From Acidimicrobiaceae bacterium (GTDB lineage: Bacteria > Actinomycetota > Acidimicrobiia > Acidimicrobiales > Ilumatobacteraceae), in assembly GCA_016722025.1 (NCBI GenBank), contig JADKGZ010000004.1:1-64000 (forward strand): a DNA stretch of 64,000 bases, given 5' to 3'. The notes beneath the pieces are model-generated. The model was not told the origin of the DNA. It saw only the letters and a program-made list of their open reading frames with translations, and did no database searches. Within the stretch, counting starts at the first letter, position 1. The number at the start of each line of letters is the position of its first letter. The translations under genes were made by a program, and so were the position numbers. Of the stretch, positions 27,288-37,099 are shown in pieces.

Positions 27288-28322
27288 TCACTCGGCTCGG
27301 CGGCCGGCGTGCACCCGCTGGCGAGCAGCACCCAGCCGATTGCTGCACTGCTGAGCGAAGTGCAGCCCGCTCAGGCTGGCCGTCATCGGCATGCTGGCCA
27401 CGTAGCCGCCGAGCGTATGGGCGCGCCGCTTCTCGTGGAACAGTCGCCGCGAGAAGGCGCGCGGGTCGATCGGTGCGGGTGCGGAGGTGGTTCGATAGAT
27501 GTCGAGCATCTCGGTGAGCGGCATCTCGTCCTTGTTCGCGCGGTCGAACGCGTCGAGCATCTTCTGAAACGGCGCCGCGTGCCTGCGCATCATCTGGGCC
27601 TTGCGCACGCCGCCGGCAGCCAGCCTCGAACGTCGGATCACGGTGGAGCCGGCGGCAGCTCTCCACGACAGTGCAACACGATCGGTGTCCGCGTCCTGCG
27701 TGCGATGGACGATGTCGCCGCGCATCAGCAACAGATCGCCGACACAGAGCTCGGGAGTGACCGCGAGCTCCTCCAAGTCCGCATTGATGACGCGCATGCC
27801 GCCGAGATCGTCGTTGGTCGCCAGCCACCGGCCACCGACCGGGTGGAAGTGGCCCGCGCCGTTGCGCACGAGGAAGTCGTGGGCACGAGGGGCCTCCCGC
27901 TGCAGCACGTCGAAGGGAACGAGGCAGATGTTCGACTTCGTCGGATCCGGCTTGATGATCGGCATGTAGAAGTTGACGTAGTCGAAGTGGTTCTGGACGA
28001 TGTAGAAGCTCTCGTGGTCCTGGTGCCATGGGAAGTTGACCCCGGCCGCGGTGCCGACGGCGAAGTAGACCGACGTGTCGGGCACGTACACGTCGGCGCG
28101 CACCGTCGTCTGCTCGTTCACCTGGCGCAGCACGTCGTCGAAGCGAGGCGTCAGCCGGCCGATCACGTCGGCGTTCGGCGTCTTCGCGTTGAAGTTGCGG
28201 TTGTCGTCGAGCGACAGCTGCGCGTGGTCGTCGCGCAGCAGCTGCACCTCCTCGGGCGTGAGAAAGCCGCGCAGCACCACGAACCCTCTGGTTTCCAGAT
28301 CGGTCAACGACTCGAACTTCAT
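27288..28322 (-). CDS. Phytanoyl-CoA dioxygenase family (PhyH) protein
   Basis: This is a 344-residue Fe(II)/2OG dioxygenase. The iron ligands are WHQDHES (HxD) and VHRTQDAD (distal His, followed about ten residues on by DRVALSWR with the 2OG-binding Arg). The N-terminal FVVLRGFLTPEEVQLLRDD is typical for the family. The start ATG at 28322 faces a divergent hydroxylase gene. The substrate is unknown. The C-terminal 25 residues look unconserved. It is the second 2OG oxygenase within 4 kb. Confidence 0.82.
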   Translation of the reverse strand: MKFESLTDLETRGFVVLRGFLTPEEVQLLRDDHAQLSLDDNRNFNAKTPNADVIGRLTPRFDDVLRQVNEQTTVRADVYVPDTSVYFAVGTAAGVNFPWHQDHESFYIVQNHFDYVNFYMPIIKPDPTKSNICLVPFDVLQREAPRAHDFLVRNGAGHFHPVGGRWLATNDDLGGMRVINADLEELAVTPELCVGDLLLMRGDIVHRTQDADTDRVALSWRAAAGSTVIRRSRLAAGGVRKAQMMRRHAAPFQKMLDAFDRANKDEMPLTEMLDIYRTTSAPAPIDPRAFSRRLFHEKRRAHTLGGYVASMPMTASLSGLHFAQQCSNRLGAARQRVHAGRRAE

Positions 28323-28407
28323 TGGTACTTCCGCCTCGCCAGCGCACTATCGGCGCTCGATCGACTACTCTACGTGCCAATCTGTCGAGATGGCAAGGGC
28401 CCAGGCC

Positions 28408-28435
28408 GGCGGAGGCGGAGGCGGCGGCGGCGGCG
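28408..28435. repeat. GGC/GGA trinucleotide repeat
   Basis: This is a short imperfect GGC/GGA triplet run in the intergenic space between the divergent PhyH and hydroxylase genes, about 40 bp before the latter start. It is a possible slippage or G-quadruplex spot near promoters; no function is evident. Confidence 0.7.
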
Positions 28436-28477
28436 AGCGCTTGTACGCAGACCCGGACCGGCCGCTAACTTTCTGAC

Positions 28478-29395
28478 GTGAGCAAAGCGACCAAGAAGCT
28501 CGATGCGGTCGACCTGGCCTCGGCCCCGCTGTTCGTCGTCACGATGCTGGCCGAGTATGCGTGGTTGCGAAAGGTGCCCAAGCGCACCGACGGCGATCTC
28601 GACGACGCCGACCAAGCCACGCTCTCGGGTACCCAGCTGCCGCCCGACCCACTGGTGCCCGTGGGCTACGAGCGCAAGGACACCACCGCCAGCCTCTCGA
28701 TGCTGGTGGGCAACGTGGCCTTCTCGTTCGTCACCGCTGCTGCGTTCAGCCGCTTCGACCGCCTCCTGTTCCGCCACCGCGTCTCCAACGTCGGGCGTCG
28801 TCGCGGTTCGTTCCTCACCGCCATGGTGCTGTGGGACTTCCTCTACTACTGGGACCACCGGTGGATGCACGAGGTGCGACTGCTGTGGGCCAACCACGTC
28901 ACTCACCACTCGAGCCAGCGCTACAACCTGTCCACGGCGCTGCGCCAGCCCTGGTCGGGCTTCCTCACGTTCTGGGTGTTCGCCCCCATGCCCCTGCTGG
29001 GCTACGCCAGCAAGACCACGATGCGAGCGGGCCAGCTCAACCTGCTCTACCAGTACTGGATCCACACCGAGGCCATCGATCGCCTGCCAGCGGCGGCGGA
29101 GCAGGTGCTCAACACCCCTTCGCACCACCGCGTGCACCATGGGGCCAACCAGCAGTACCTCGACAAGAACTACGGCGGCATCCTCATCGTGTGGGACCGG
29201 CTGTTCGGCACCTTCGAGCCCGAGGTGCGGCGCATCAAGTACGGCCTCACCAAGAACATCAAGACCTACAACCCGTTGCGCATCGCCTACCACGAAATGG
29301 CCGACATCGCCCGCGACGTGCGCTCCGCAGGCAACATGCGCGATCGACTCGGGTACGTCCTGCGCCGACCGGGCTGGAAGCCGGTCGCTCGCTGA
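28478..29395 (+). CDS. Sterol desaturase/fatty acid hydroxylase family membrane protein
   Basis: This is a 305-residue integral membrane di-iron enzyme. The histidine clusters are WDHRWMHE, HVTHHSSQ and SHHRVHHG, in the spacing of the FA_hydroxylase superfamily. Two to four membrane helices flank them (residues about 65-150). The closest functional types hydroxylate lipids or sterols. It starts at GTG. It is divergent from the PhyH gene and convergent with the homocysteine methyltransferase. Confidence 0.88.
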   Translation: MSKATKKLDAVDLASAPLFVVTMLAEYAWLRKVPKRTDGDLDDADQATLSGTQLPPDPLVPVGYERKDTTASLSMLVGNVAFSFVTAAAFSRFDRLLFRHRVSNVGRRRGSFLTAMVLWDFLYYWDHRWMHEVRLLWANHVTHHSSQRYNLSTALRQPWSGFLTFWVFAPMPLLGYASKTTMRAGQLNLLYQYWIHTEAIDRLPAAAEQVLNTPSHHRVHHGANQQYLDKNYGGILIVWDRLFGTFEPEVRRIKYGLTKNIKTYNPLRIAYHEMADIARDVRSAGNMRDRLGYVLRRPGWKPVAR

Positions 29396-29421
29396 AGTTC
29401 GAGCGCCCTGGCGCTCACAGA

Positions 29422-30374
29422 TCACGCCGCGGCGGCGGCCCAAGCAGCGACGATCGCAGCAACGTGGCGGTGGTCGGTGCCGCAGCAGCCGCCCAGCACG
29501 CGCAGCCCGGGCAACGATGAGCGGAGTGCCACGTACCTCGCAGCGAGGTCGGCAGGGTCGCCTTCGTCGAGAGCTCGACCATCTCGTCGAGCTCGGCATG
29601 GCTGCGCTGCGACGCGTTGGCGCGCAGACCGCCGATGCGAGCCACCCACGGAGCTGCGTGGTCGAGCACGTGGTCGAAGTGTGCAGGATGGGCGCAATTG
29701 ACCATGTAGTGGGTGGGGTAGCCGGCGGTCGCCGAGTCGGTGCTCGTGATCGCGTCCGCGAGCGACATCCCCGACGGCAGCCGGCCATCGGTGTCGACCG
29801 TGAACGACAGCACCACCGGCAAGCCGACCGCCTCGGCCGCCAGCGCGATGCCCACCGCTTCCTCCGCTGCGCTCATCGTCAGCGCACTCACCAGGTCGAC
29901 GCCCGCCGCCGCCATGCACTCGATCTGGAACGAGTGGTACTCGGCAGCTGAGTGCACGTCCATCATCGAGTCGGCGCGGTAGCCGTCGCCACGTGGGCCC
30001 ACCGTGCCACCGATCAGGAACGGTTGATCGCCGGCCCACCGGCTGCGGACGTCGTGCAGCACCCTCACCGATGCCGAGATGAGCTCGGCCAGCGTGGTGC
30101 GGTCATGCCCGAGCGTTGCTGCCCAGTGCGGGTTGGCCCGCCACGTCGGTGTATCCAGCAGCGTGCCGGCACCGTGCGTGTGGGCGATCGCTACGTAGTG
30201 CTCGTAGTACTCGACCAGCAGTGCCCGGCCCTCGGGGCTGGCCGCCAACGGGTAGGCGGCGAATGCCGGCAGCTCGATGCCGCGACCGAAGACCAACCAC
30301 GTCTCCAACCCGGCGTCGGTGACGATGAACCCATCGGTGGACGGCCATGGGGTGCGACGACCCTGCGTGCTCAT
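29422..30374 (-). CDS. Homocysteine S-methyltransferase, one frameshift
   Basis: This is a zinc-dependent methyltransferase of the MHT/MmuM fold with about 315 residues. The N-terminus reads TDAGLETWL; the first zinc Cys appears in VNCAHP and the pair GGCCGTD lies near the end. The latter is in a different frame: a shift near 29566 (after DEMVEL) must be corrected to reach LDEGDPADLAARYVAL. The start at MSTQGRR is preferred because GGGTG lies at the right distance upstream. The methyl donor may be S-methylmethionine or another methylsulfonium compound. Confidence 0.82.
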
Positions 30375-30410
30375 AGCACCCATCCAACCACGAGCCGCTG
30401 TCGGCGGGTG

Positions 30411-31193
30411 TCAGGTGGGCGACTCGGTGACGCGCAGCTCGCACGCGTGACCAGCGCGGGGCGGGCGTCGCAGGTCGACCTCGAAGTGCTGTGCGAGCGC
30501 CTCGGCCAGCGCCTCCGGCCGGGGTGGGTCGATGGCATCGGTGACGATCCGGCGGACGATCAGGCCCTGGGTGCGCTTGGCGTTGTGCGACGCGGCCCCA
30601 CGCGAGCGATCGCCGCTGCGCACCACTTTGATCACCACGGTGCGCTCGGCGAGCGCGCCGACCGGTCGCCAGGCCGTGGCGTACTCAGCGGTGCGGAAGT
30701 CGACCACGACCCCTCGGCGCGCCACCGCCGGCAGCACCTCGGCCAGGGGTTGCTGCCACACCTGCGGAAGGTGCCCCAGCCCGGGCAGGCGACCACACAT
30801 GTTGAGGCGGTAGGCCGGGATGCGGTCGCACAGGCGCACCGCCCCCCACAACGCGGAGATGACGATGACCCAGGCATGCGCCCGGCGCCGCGACGCTGGG
30901 TCGAGGTCGGCCAACCCCATTGCGTGGAAGACAACCCCGGCGTAGACGACCTCGGCGGCCGCGATGGGTGCATCGCGCAGTGTCGTGTTGCGGTGAACGA
31001 GCTCGCCGAGGTTCTCCCGAACGCCGAGACGATGCGTCGCATCCGGGTGCCCGCTCACCTCGATGAGTGCCTCCAGCACCGCGGCGCGGGTTGCTGCCAG
31101 TGGCGGGAACGACAGATCGGCGGGGTCGAGCCGCGAGCCGCGACCGACCGACGACTTCGCCTCCGACGACGGCACCAGGATGAGCACATCCAC
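30411..31193 (-). CDS. yaaA: YaaA-family peroxide stress protein
   Basis: This 260-residue protein belongs to the YaaA/UPF0246 family, which in E. coli limits free iron and oxidative DNA damage during peroxide stress. Family signatures are LVPSSEAKS near the N-terminus, GLADLDPASRRRAHAWVIVIS, ISALWGAVRLCDRIPAYR and the positive KVVRSGDR/SHNAKRTQG region. It fits the iron/peroxide theme of the neighbourhood. It stands alone between convergent and divergent neighbours. Confidence 0.82.
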   Translation of the reverse strand: MDVLILVPSSEAKSSVGRGSRLDPADLSFPPLAATRAAVLEALIEVSGHPDATHRLGVRENLGELVHRNTTLRDAPIAAAEVVYAGVVFHAMGLADLDPASRRRAHAWVIVISALWGAVRLCDRIPAYRLNMCGRLPGLGHLPQVWQQPLAEVLPAVARRGVVVDFRTAEYATAWRPVGALAERTVVIKVVRSGDRSRGAASHNAKRTQGLIVRRIVTDAIDPPRPEALAEALAQHFEVDLRRPPRAGHACELRVTESPT

Positions 31194-31252
31194 TTCCTAG
31201 CAGCCGGAGATGTGCCGCCGACGCCGACCGGACCGGTGAGTACAGTGGCCAC

Positions 31253-31866
31253 ATGACCGCCGGCGCGACGAGGCCCGACATCAGGATCGTCCCCGCCAAC
31301 GAGGCCAGTTGGGAAGACCTCCAGGCTGTGTTCGGCACGCGGCGACACATCGAGGTGCCAGTGCCAGCACTACAAGATCCTCGGAGTGCGACTGGCGCTC
31401 GGTGCCGGTCGAGGAACGCGCCTTCCGGCTGCGCGACCAGACCGACTGCGGGCACCCCGAGTCGGAGACCACCACCGGCATCGTGGCCTACGTGGCCGGC
31501 GAGCCCGCCGGCTGGTGTGCGATCGAACCGCGCACCGAGTACCCGCGGCTACTGGTCATGCCCATCCCGTGGGCCGGGCGCTCCCAGGACAAGACCGACG
31601 CCGGTGTGTGGGCCGTCACCTGCTTCGTCACCCGCGCCGGCTTCCGGCGCCGGGGTGTCAGCCGCGCGCTCGCCAGTGCCGCGGTCGACTTCGCTCGCCG
31701 GCGCGGTGCCAGTGCACTCGAGGGCTACCCGATGATCACGCACCCCGGGCACGACATCGCCTGGGGTGAGCTCCACGTCGGCAGCCGCAGCATCTTCGCC
31801 GCCGCCGGGTTCAGCGAGGTGCACCAACCCACGCTGCGCAGGGTTGTGATGCGCATCGACTTCTAG
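31253..31866 (+). CDS. GNAT-family N-acetyltransferase, two frameshifts
   Basis: This is an acetyl-CoA-dependent N-acetyltransferase of about 200 residues. The N-terminus reads EASWEDLQAVFGTR; the next block, GDTSRCQCQHYKIL, typical of this subfamily, is in a third frame between about 31338 and 31385; the rest, from ECDWRSVP onward, is in a second frame. The acetyl-CoA loop FRRRGVSRALASAAV and AAGFSEV are clear. The substrate is unknown. It ends with TAG. Confidence 0.76.
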
Positions 31867-32000
31867 CGCCACCCGCGGTCGAGTGTCGAGTGTCGACGGT
31901 CGAGTCGATCTGCCGCGACCAGCTCCACTGCGGTGTCACCCGGTCGGTGGCCGTGGACGTCTGTGAGAGCACAGGCCCACCCACTTCGAAGGAGATCGCC

Positions 32001-32648
32001 ATGATCACCGACCACGCCGGCGCACCGCCCGGCTCCACGGCACGCTCACCGCTACGGACCGCGGCGACACTGGCGGCGGGCTTGGTGGGCGGATGCGCGC
32101 TCGGCATCGCCGCGCGGGCCTGGATGCGGCTGATCTCGGACGATCCTGAGTTCACTTGGTCAGGCACCCTCTTCATCGTCGGTGGCTTCACGATCTTCGG
32201 CTTCGCCCAGTCCATCGTCGCCATCGCGCGCCGCCGGCAGCCGCAGCGGTGGAAGCTGACCATCGTGCGCGCCGTCGGTGCGGTTGCCATGCTCCCGCTG
32301 TTCGTCGCTGCCGGCGGTGTGATGCTCCCCACGGTGCTCGGGGGCGGGCTCGCTCGGGCGCGCACCGACTGGCGACCGGTCACACGCGTGCTGTGGCTGT
32401 TGCTCGCTGCGGGTCCGGTGCTCTTCGTCGGCCTCGACCTGGTTGATTCGTTCGGTTGGTCGCTGCACACGCTCGCCGGGTTCGCGGCGATGCTCGCGGT
32501 CTACACCGCGATCATCTGGGCAACCAGGTTCACGTTCGCCCCTCAGGCCGACGGCTGGCGCCTGTCGCGTCGGGCCAAGTTGCTCGTACCGGGGTTCGTC
32601 GCCCTGTCGGTGTTGGTCCTGCTCCTCGTCAACGTCGGCGTCGGGTGA
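32001..32648 (+). CDS. Membrane protein of unknown function
   Basis: This 215-residue hydrophobic protein has about six predicted membrane helices (residues near 22-45, 55-75, 88-110, 130-148, 155-172 and 190-212) and short basic loops. The start ATG follows AAGGAG. No family motif is recognised. It is convergent with the sigma-factor operon, with 12 bp between the stop codons. Confidence 0.7.
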   Translation: MITDHAGAPPGSTARSPLRTAATLAAGLVGGCALGIAARAWMRLISDDPEFTWSGTLFIVGGFTIFGFAQSIVAIARRRQPQRWKLTIVRAVGAVAMLPLFVAAGGVMLPTVLGGGLARARTDWRPVTRVLWLLLAAGPVLFVGLDLVDSFGWSLHTLAGFAAMLAVYTAIIWATRFTFAPQADGWRLSRRAKLLVPGFVALSVLVLLLVNVGVG

Positions 32649-32660
32649 GCTCGGTCGTCG

Positions 32661-33389
32661 CTACGACGACGTCTCCTGCGAAGTCTCGGGCGCAATCGAC
32701 CCCGGAGCCTGCTCGATGCGCAGGATCCACGTGCCCGGGCCGAGGGGCGGCACCGAGATCGACGGCTGCACACCGGAACCGGGGTGAGCACGCGAGTCGT
32801 CGAGCCGCTTGTTGCTCGACAGCAGCCCTCCGATGATCGGCAACGCGACCACGTTTGCGGCGTGGAGGATGCCCATGATCAGCAAGATGCCGCCGATCCG
32901 AGCCACTTCGTGCTTGAGCTGAGCGCCGGTCGATCGTGCCCAGTCAGCCGGCTCGACGAAGGTGACGGTGAACAGCACGAACGAGGTGAAGATCAGGTAG
33001 TAGGCGACGTCGGTGAGCACCAGGTAGCTCTTGCCCGTTCGTGGGTTGGCACGAAAGACATCGGCAGCGTAGGAGCGCCCGAAGCGTTTGATGAACGGTC
33101 CGAGACCGATTGCGAGTGCGATGAGCACGATGTTGGTGATCAGTTCGATGACCCACCAGGGCATGATGAACCTCCTGTTGTCGAAGTCGGAAAGAGCGAG
33201 TGCGAGTACCGCGTTCGCAGCCACGAACGTGAGAATCCAACCGGCGAGGCGCCACCGGAACCGGCGCCGCGCCCGAGCATCTTCGAGGCTGCGGTTGACC
33301 CGGGCGAACAGATCCGCGTTCTCCTCGGTTGCAGTGCGAGCATCGGCGAAGGCGGCGATGAGGCGGCGTTCGAGACCGCTCTCGTTCAC
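32661..33389 (-). CDS. Membrane protein coupled to ECF sigma factor
   Basis: This 242-residue protein has a cytosolic N-terminal helix region of about 45 residues, four to five membrane helices (about 48-68, 75-98, 120-145, 160-185), and a short Pro/Gly-rich tail. It starts at GTG and overlaps the sigma gene stop as GTGA. Position and topology suggest it controls the sigma factor, but there is no zinc-binding HxxxCxxC anti-sigma motif. The role is inference. Confidence 0.65.
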   Translation of the reverse strand: MNESGLERRLIAAFADARTATEENADLFARVNRSLEDARARRRFRWRLAGWILTFVAANAVLALALSDFDNRRFIMPWWVIELITNIVLIALAIGLGPFIKRFGRSYAADVFRANPRTGKSYLVLTDVAYYLIFTSFVLFTVTFVEPADWARSTGAQLKHEVARIGGILLIMGILHAANVVALPIIGGLLSSNKRLDDSRAHPGSGVQPSISVPPLGPGTWILRIEQAPGSIAPETSQETSS

Positions 33390-33976
33390 GAGTCGCTCAG
33401 CGATCGGTCGAGTGCGGCCATGCCACGTTGCAGATGCGTCTTCACCGAGTTCACCGACACGCCCAGCGTGATCGCGATCCGATCGATGGGGTACTCCTCG
33501 AAGTAGCGCAACGTGATGCAGTCGCGCTGGCGGCCAGGCAGCCGGCGCACCGCCTGCAGCACCCGATCACTCTCCTCCGAGCGCACCAGCTGATCGGCGG
33601 TGTCGTCACCCACGTCGACCTCGCGCCCCGCAGTGGCATGGTGTCGCAGCGAGACGAGGCCTCGCCGGTTGTGATCGCGGGCCAGGTTCAGCACGATCGA
33701 ACGCAGATACGCCGGAGCACGATCGAGTGCGTCGATGCGGCCCGCGTGGCGAGCGAGGCGCAGGAACGCCTCTTGCACGATGTCCTCCGCGGCATCACGA
33801 TCGTCGACGAACAGCCGCGCCAAGCGCACCAGCGAGCGGCCCTCGGCCTGGAACAGCTCGACGACGAGTTGCTCCGCCTCGACGGTGATCGTCTCGCCCT
33901 GCAACCTGGCGGCGGCGATGGCCAACAGGAACGGCGGCGGGTTCGACCTCCTCCTCGGAACGACGATCGCGTGCAC
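33386..33976 (-). CDS. ECF (sigma-70 family) RNA polymerase sigma factor
   Basis: This is a sigma factor of up to 196 residues with regions 2 and 4 only. Region 2 contains DAAEDIVQEAFLRLARHAG; region 4 has LPGRQRDCITLRYFEEYPIDRIA and the recognition helix VSVNSVKTHLQRG. The GTG start at 33976 may be too early, since the first 30 residues are not conserved. It is co-translated with the downstream membrane protein. Confidence 0.88.
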   Translation of the reverse strand: MHAIVVPRRRSNPPPFLLAIAAARLQGETITVEAEQLVVELFQAEGRSLVRLARLFVDDRDAAEDIVQEAFLRLARHAGRIDALDRAPAYLRSIVLNLARDHNRRGLVSLRHHATAGREVDVGDDTADQLVRSEESDRVLQAVRRLPGRQRDCITLRYFEEYPIDRIAITLGVSVNSVKTHLQRGMAALDRSLSDS

Positions 33977-34232
33977 CTGTGCTCAACCGCTCACGATCGG
34001 GTGTCCGACAGCACGGTCACGAGTGCACATCCCACCAGCGTGCCACCAACGCCGAAGACGTCGGGACGACGACGCACCGACCGGCGCCGTGCTCGCGCGT
34101 CGAAAGCTCCTCCATGCATCCACAGACGAACGAGATGCCGGCACGGGTGACACGAATCATCTCTTCTTCGCCGTGTCACCCCATCACCGCTCGCCGTCGT
34201 CTGTTCTGGCAACTACTGCAAGGAGGCACTCC

Positions 34233-34835
34233 ATGAAGCACAGACTGATGGTCATCGCATCCGGCGCCGCACTCGTCGCCGGACTCGTCGCGGCGAACAC
34301 CGCTGACGCGCACGGTCGCTCGGCCAGGGCGATTCTCGCGAACGCCGAGGGCGCCAGGATCGGCTCTGTCGAGTTCAGGACCGACGACGGGCACACCGAG
34401 GTGCGGGTGCGCCTCACCGGCGCTCCCGGCGTCGACGCGTTCCACGGGTTCCACATCCACGCCAACGACGTCCCGGCCAACGGCGACGGTTGTGTGGCCG
34501 ACCCGACCACCGCGCCGGCGACGTGGTTCGTCTCCGCCGATGGTCACTACAACCCGACCGGCGCCGGCCACTCCCACCACGTCGGCGACATGCCCGTCGT
34601 GTACGTGAGCGCCGACGGCAGCGTGGAGACCCGGTTCCGGATCGACAGGATCAGCCCCGCCGACCTCAATGGCAGGGTGGTGATCCTGCACGCGGGTGCC
34701 GACAACTACGCCAACATCCCGCTCGGCTCGCTGCCCACCCAGTACACGGCGAACTCGGCCGACGCGACTGCGGCAACAGCCAAAACCGGCAACGCCGGCG
34801 ACCGCGTGGCGTGCGGTGTGATCGCATCCCGATGA
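34233..34835 (+). CDS. sodC: Secreted Cu/Zn superoxide dismutase
   Basis: This 200-residue exported SOD disproportionates superoxide outside the membrane. The signal peptide runs to about residue 26 (hydrophobic stretch, ending ANTADA). Copper ligands are in FHIHAND, HYNP and LHAGADN; the metal loop GHSHHVGDM holds zinc-type ligands, and Cys residues near 88 and 195 can form the structural disulfide. The start ATG follows AAGGAGG. It is not obviously in an operon. Confidence 0.92.
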   Translation: MKHRLMVIASGAALVAGLVAANTADAHGRSARAILANAEGARIGSVEFRTDDGHTEVRVRLTGAPGVDAFHGFHIHANDVPANGDGCVADPTTAPATWFVSADGHYNPTGAGHSHHVGDMPVVYVSADGSVETRFRIDRISPADLNGRVVILHAGADNYANIPLGSLPTQYTANSADATAATAKTGNAGDRVACGVIASR

Positions 34836-34854
34836 ACCGCTGGCGGCCTGTCGG

Positions 34855-36939
34855 TCAGCCGACGCCGTTGAGCCGGTTGACGACCGCGATCAGATCACCG
34901 ATGTCGGCGTAGTTGACCGCGACGAACGTGGGCTGCGTGCCACGTTCGTCGCGGCACTGCTCCGCTCGGCCGCCGAGCACGTCGGCCGTGTTCGCCAACT
35001 GAGCGTTCGACACGAGGCTGGTGAACCCGGAGAGCCAATGGTTGATCTGCAGCAGCGGCGCATCGGACGGCCCACGGTTCTCGTCGCACGTGAACGACCC
35101 CACGGTGGGGAACGTGTACGGCGTCTCTTGCACGAACTCGAAGCCATTGACCAACCACGGCGCGCCGGGGCGACCGTCGCCCGCCTCGAGCATCACGACG
35201 AGGCGCTTCCCCGAGCGGATCATCTCGCCGAGCGTGGGGAACGCCTTCCCCTGGACCGGGGTGAAGGCGTAGGCGTCGAGGCCGGCCGCTGTGACTGCAC
35301 CAGCAACGTCGACGGCATCGACGTGGTCCTCGATGAAGACCGAGAGCACCTCGTCGGGATGGGTCTCGAGCCACGTTCGGATCTGACGCAACGTGGCATC
35401 GAACGAGGTGCCACCGGTCTCGCACAGGCCATGGCACAGGAACAGCGCTTCGGCACCCTGTGGTTCGCCGGGCGCGACCGCGTTCACCACTCGCAGCGCC
35501 GAGGCGACGATCTCCGGCCCGAGCTCCTCGTTGGCCACGGCCAGCGCCTCGTCGTACGAGCGGGCGGAGGTGCGCACCCTGCCATTGCCGGCATCGCGCC
35601 CGTACCAGACGTCGACGAGCAGCGCCCGAACCCCGAAGTCGAGCTGCCCGACGATGTCGAGGCCCTGCTCACCCAAGAACCACCCGGGCTTGCCGGCCAC
35701 TGCCATCGAGTTGTGGGTCGCCGCGTACGACACCTCGTCGAAGGGTCGGTCGCACAGCTCGGCATGGCCGTTGCACACGTTCCCCTCGCCGGCCACGGCG
35801 CCGTTCACCACCCCGGCGACCTCCCCGGTAGGTGTGCCCGCGGCCCACACGACGAGACCGGCCAGCACCACGGCCCCGGCTGCGGCCGCGGCCACGAGTG
35901 GCCTCCGGCTGGGGCGTTGCTGGCCGGATTCACCGGAGCGCCGCGTGGCAAGGCGAGCGAGTGCCACGACGCCGGCGCACAGCAACAGCGCTCCGGCGAC
36001 GGAGACGGCCAGAGTGACCACGCCGGCGGGCTCGACGATCAACGCTGCGCCGAGCACGATCGCTGCGCAGGCTCTGACCGCCACCCCGCCCGGGGTGGCC
36101 GGCTGCACGGTGAGCCAGCTGCGAACCCGGTCGGCGTTCCACCCAGCGCCGCGGCCGGAGCCGATCATCACCAGCAGCACGCCAACGGCGGCGAACAGGC
36201 CGAGCGGCCACCAGATGGGCCGCACGAACACGTCCCAAACGCCATCGATGATCGCATCCGCTCGCTCGCCGCTGCCCGCTGCGCGGCTCAGCGCACGACC
36301 GGCCACGAGGGCCACTGCGAGACCGGCGGCACCCGCCACGATGGCCCACCCGGCCCGACGCACCCCGTTCCAGCGATCGCGGGCGAGCAGCACGGCGCCG
36401 ACCAAGCAGGCAACACCCAGCAGCGGCAGCAACCAGGCGAGGGTGTCGAGGATGCCCGCGAGGTGCAGCACGTCGGCGGCGAAGTCCTGATTGCCGATGC
36501 TGGCGAGGGTGATGCTCACTTCCGTGGCCTGCGGCGCGCGCTGAGGAGCGAGCGCGCCCACCACGCCGGCGACGACGGCGCCGACATCGGCAACCCGCAG
36601 CACCAGCTGGCCGGAGCTCTCGGTGGTCATCGCCCGGTGGAACTGAGTGGTGGCCACCCGCACCGGACCGCTGAGCACGTCGCTGCGCACGACGGCGATG
36701 GAGGTCTGCTCGAGCAGCGGTGCCAGCGCCACGAGATCGGGGTTGGCCGCGAGCAACTGCCGGCTGACCTCGCGGCCCAGCACTGCGCTGACATCGTCTC
36801 GCCGGCGCACGTCGTCGACCCGCTCGGCGAAGGTGGGCGCGTCGAGCACCGTGCGATTCAGGTACCCGGCAGGCACGGCGAGCGCGAGCACCAGACCGCC
36901 GACGATCAGCAGCACCCACGAGGCGACTCTTCTGGCCAC
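34855..36939 (-). CDS. Polytopic membrane protein with C-terminal PI-PLC-like domain
   Basis: This 694-residue protein starts at GTG after GGGGAGG. One N-terminal helix and an extracytoplasmic segment (residues about 35-150) are followed by five to six helices (about 160-400), then a phosphatidylinositol-phospholipase-C-like TIM barrel, about residues 420-690, marked by SYAATHNSM (first catalytic His) and FGVRALLVDVWYG. PI-PLC-like enzymes cleave phosphodiester lipids; the calcium-binding site of eukaryotic forms is not evident. The exact substrate is unknown. Confidence 0.78.
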   Translation of the reverse strand: MARRVASWVLLIVGGLVLALAVPAGYLNRTVLDAPTFAERVDDVRRRDDVSAVLGREVSRQLLAANPDLVALAPLLEQTSIAVVRSDVLSGPVRVATTQFHRAMTTESSGQLVLRVADVGAVVAGVVGALAPQRAPQATEVSITLASIGNQDFAADVLHLAGILDTLAWLLPLLGVACLVGAVLLARDRWNGVRRAGWAIVAGAAGLAVALVAGRALSRAAGSGERADAIIDGVWDVFVRPIWWPLGLFAAVGVLLVMIGSGRGAGWNADRVRSWLTVQPATPGGVAVRACAAIVLGAALIVEPAGVVTLAVSVAGALLLCAGVVALARLATRRSGESGQQRPSRRPLVAAAAAGAVVLAGLVVWAAGTPTGEVAGVVNGAVAGEGNVCNGHAELCDRPFDEVSYAATHNSMAVAGKPGWFLGEQGLDIVGQLDFGVRALLVDVWYGRDAGNGRVRTSARSYDEALAVANEELGPEIVASALRVVNAVAPGEPQGAEALFLCHGLCETGGTSFDATLRQIRTWLETHPDEVLSVFIEDHVDAVDVAGAVTAAGLDAYAFTPVQGKAFPTLGEMIRSGKRLVVMLEAGDGRPGAPWLVNGFEFVQETPYTFPTVGSFTCDENRGPSDAPLLQINHWLSGFTSLVSNAQLANTADVLGGRAEQCRDERGTQPTFVAVNYADIGDLIAVVNRLNGVG

Positions 36940-37099
36940 GACACCCTCCCCTTCGACGTCGGGCCAGCAGATCAGCCCTCCAGACCGCCCGGTTGCCCGT
37001 GCCGGCGACTCCCGAGTCTGCCACGGCGCGCCGCACTGGCCCTCGACATGCCGGCGAGCCGGGTGCACTGGCAGGCTTCCGGGCCGCCTGCGTGCGATG

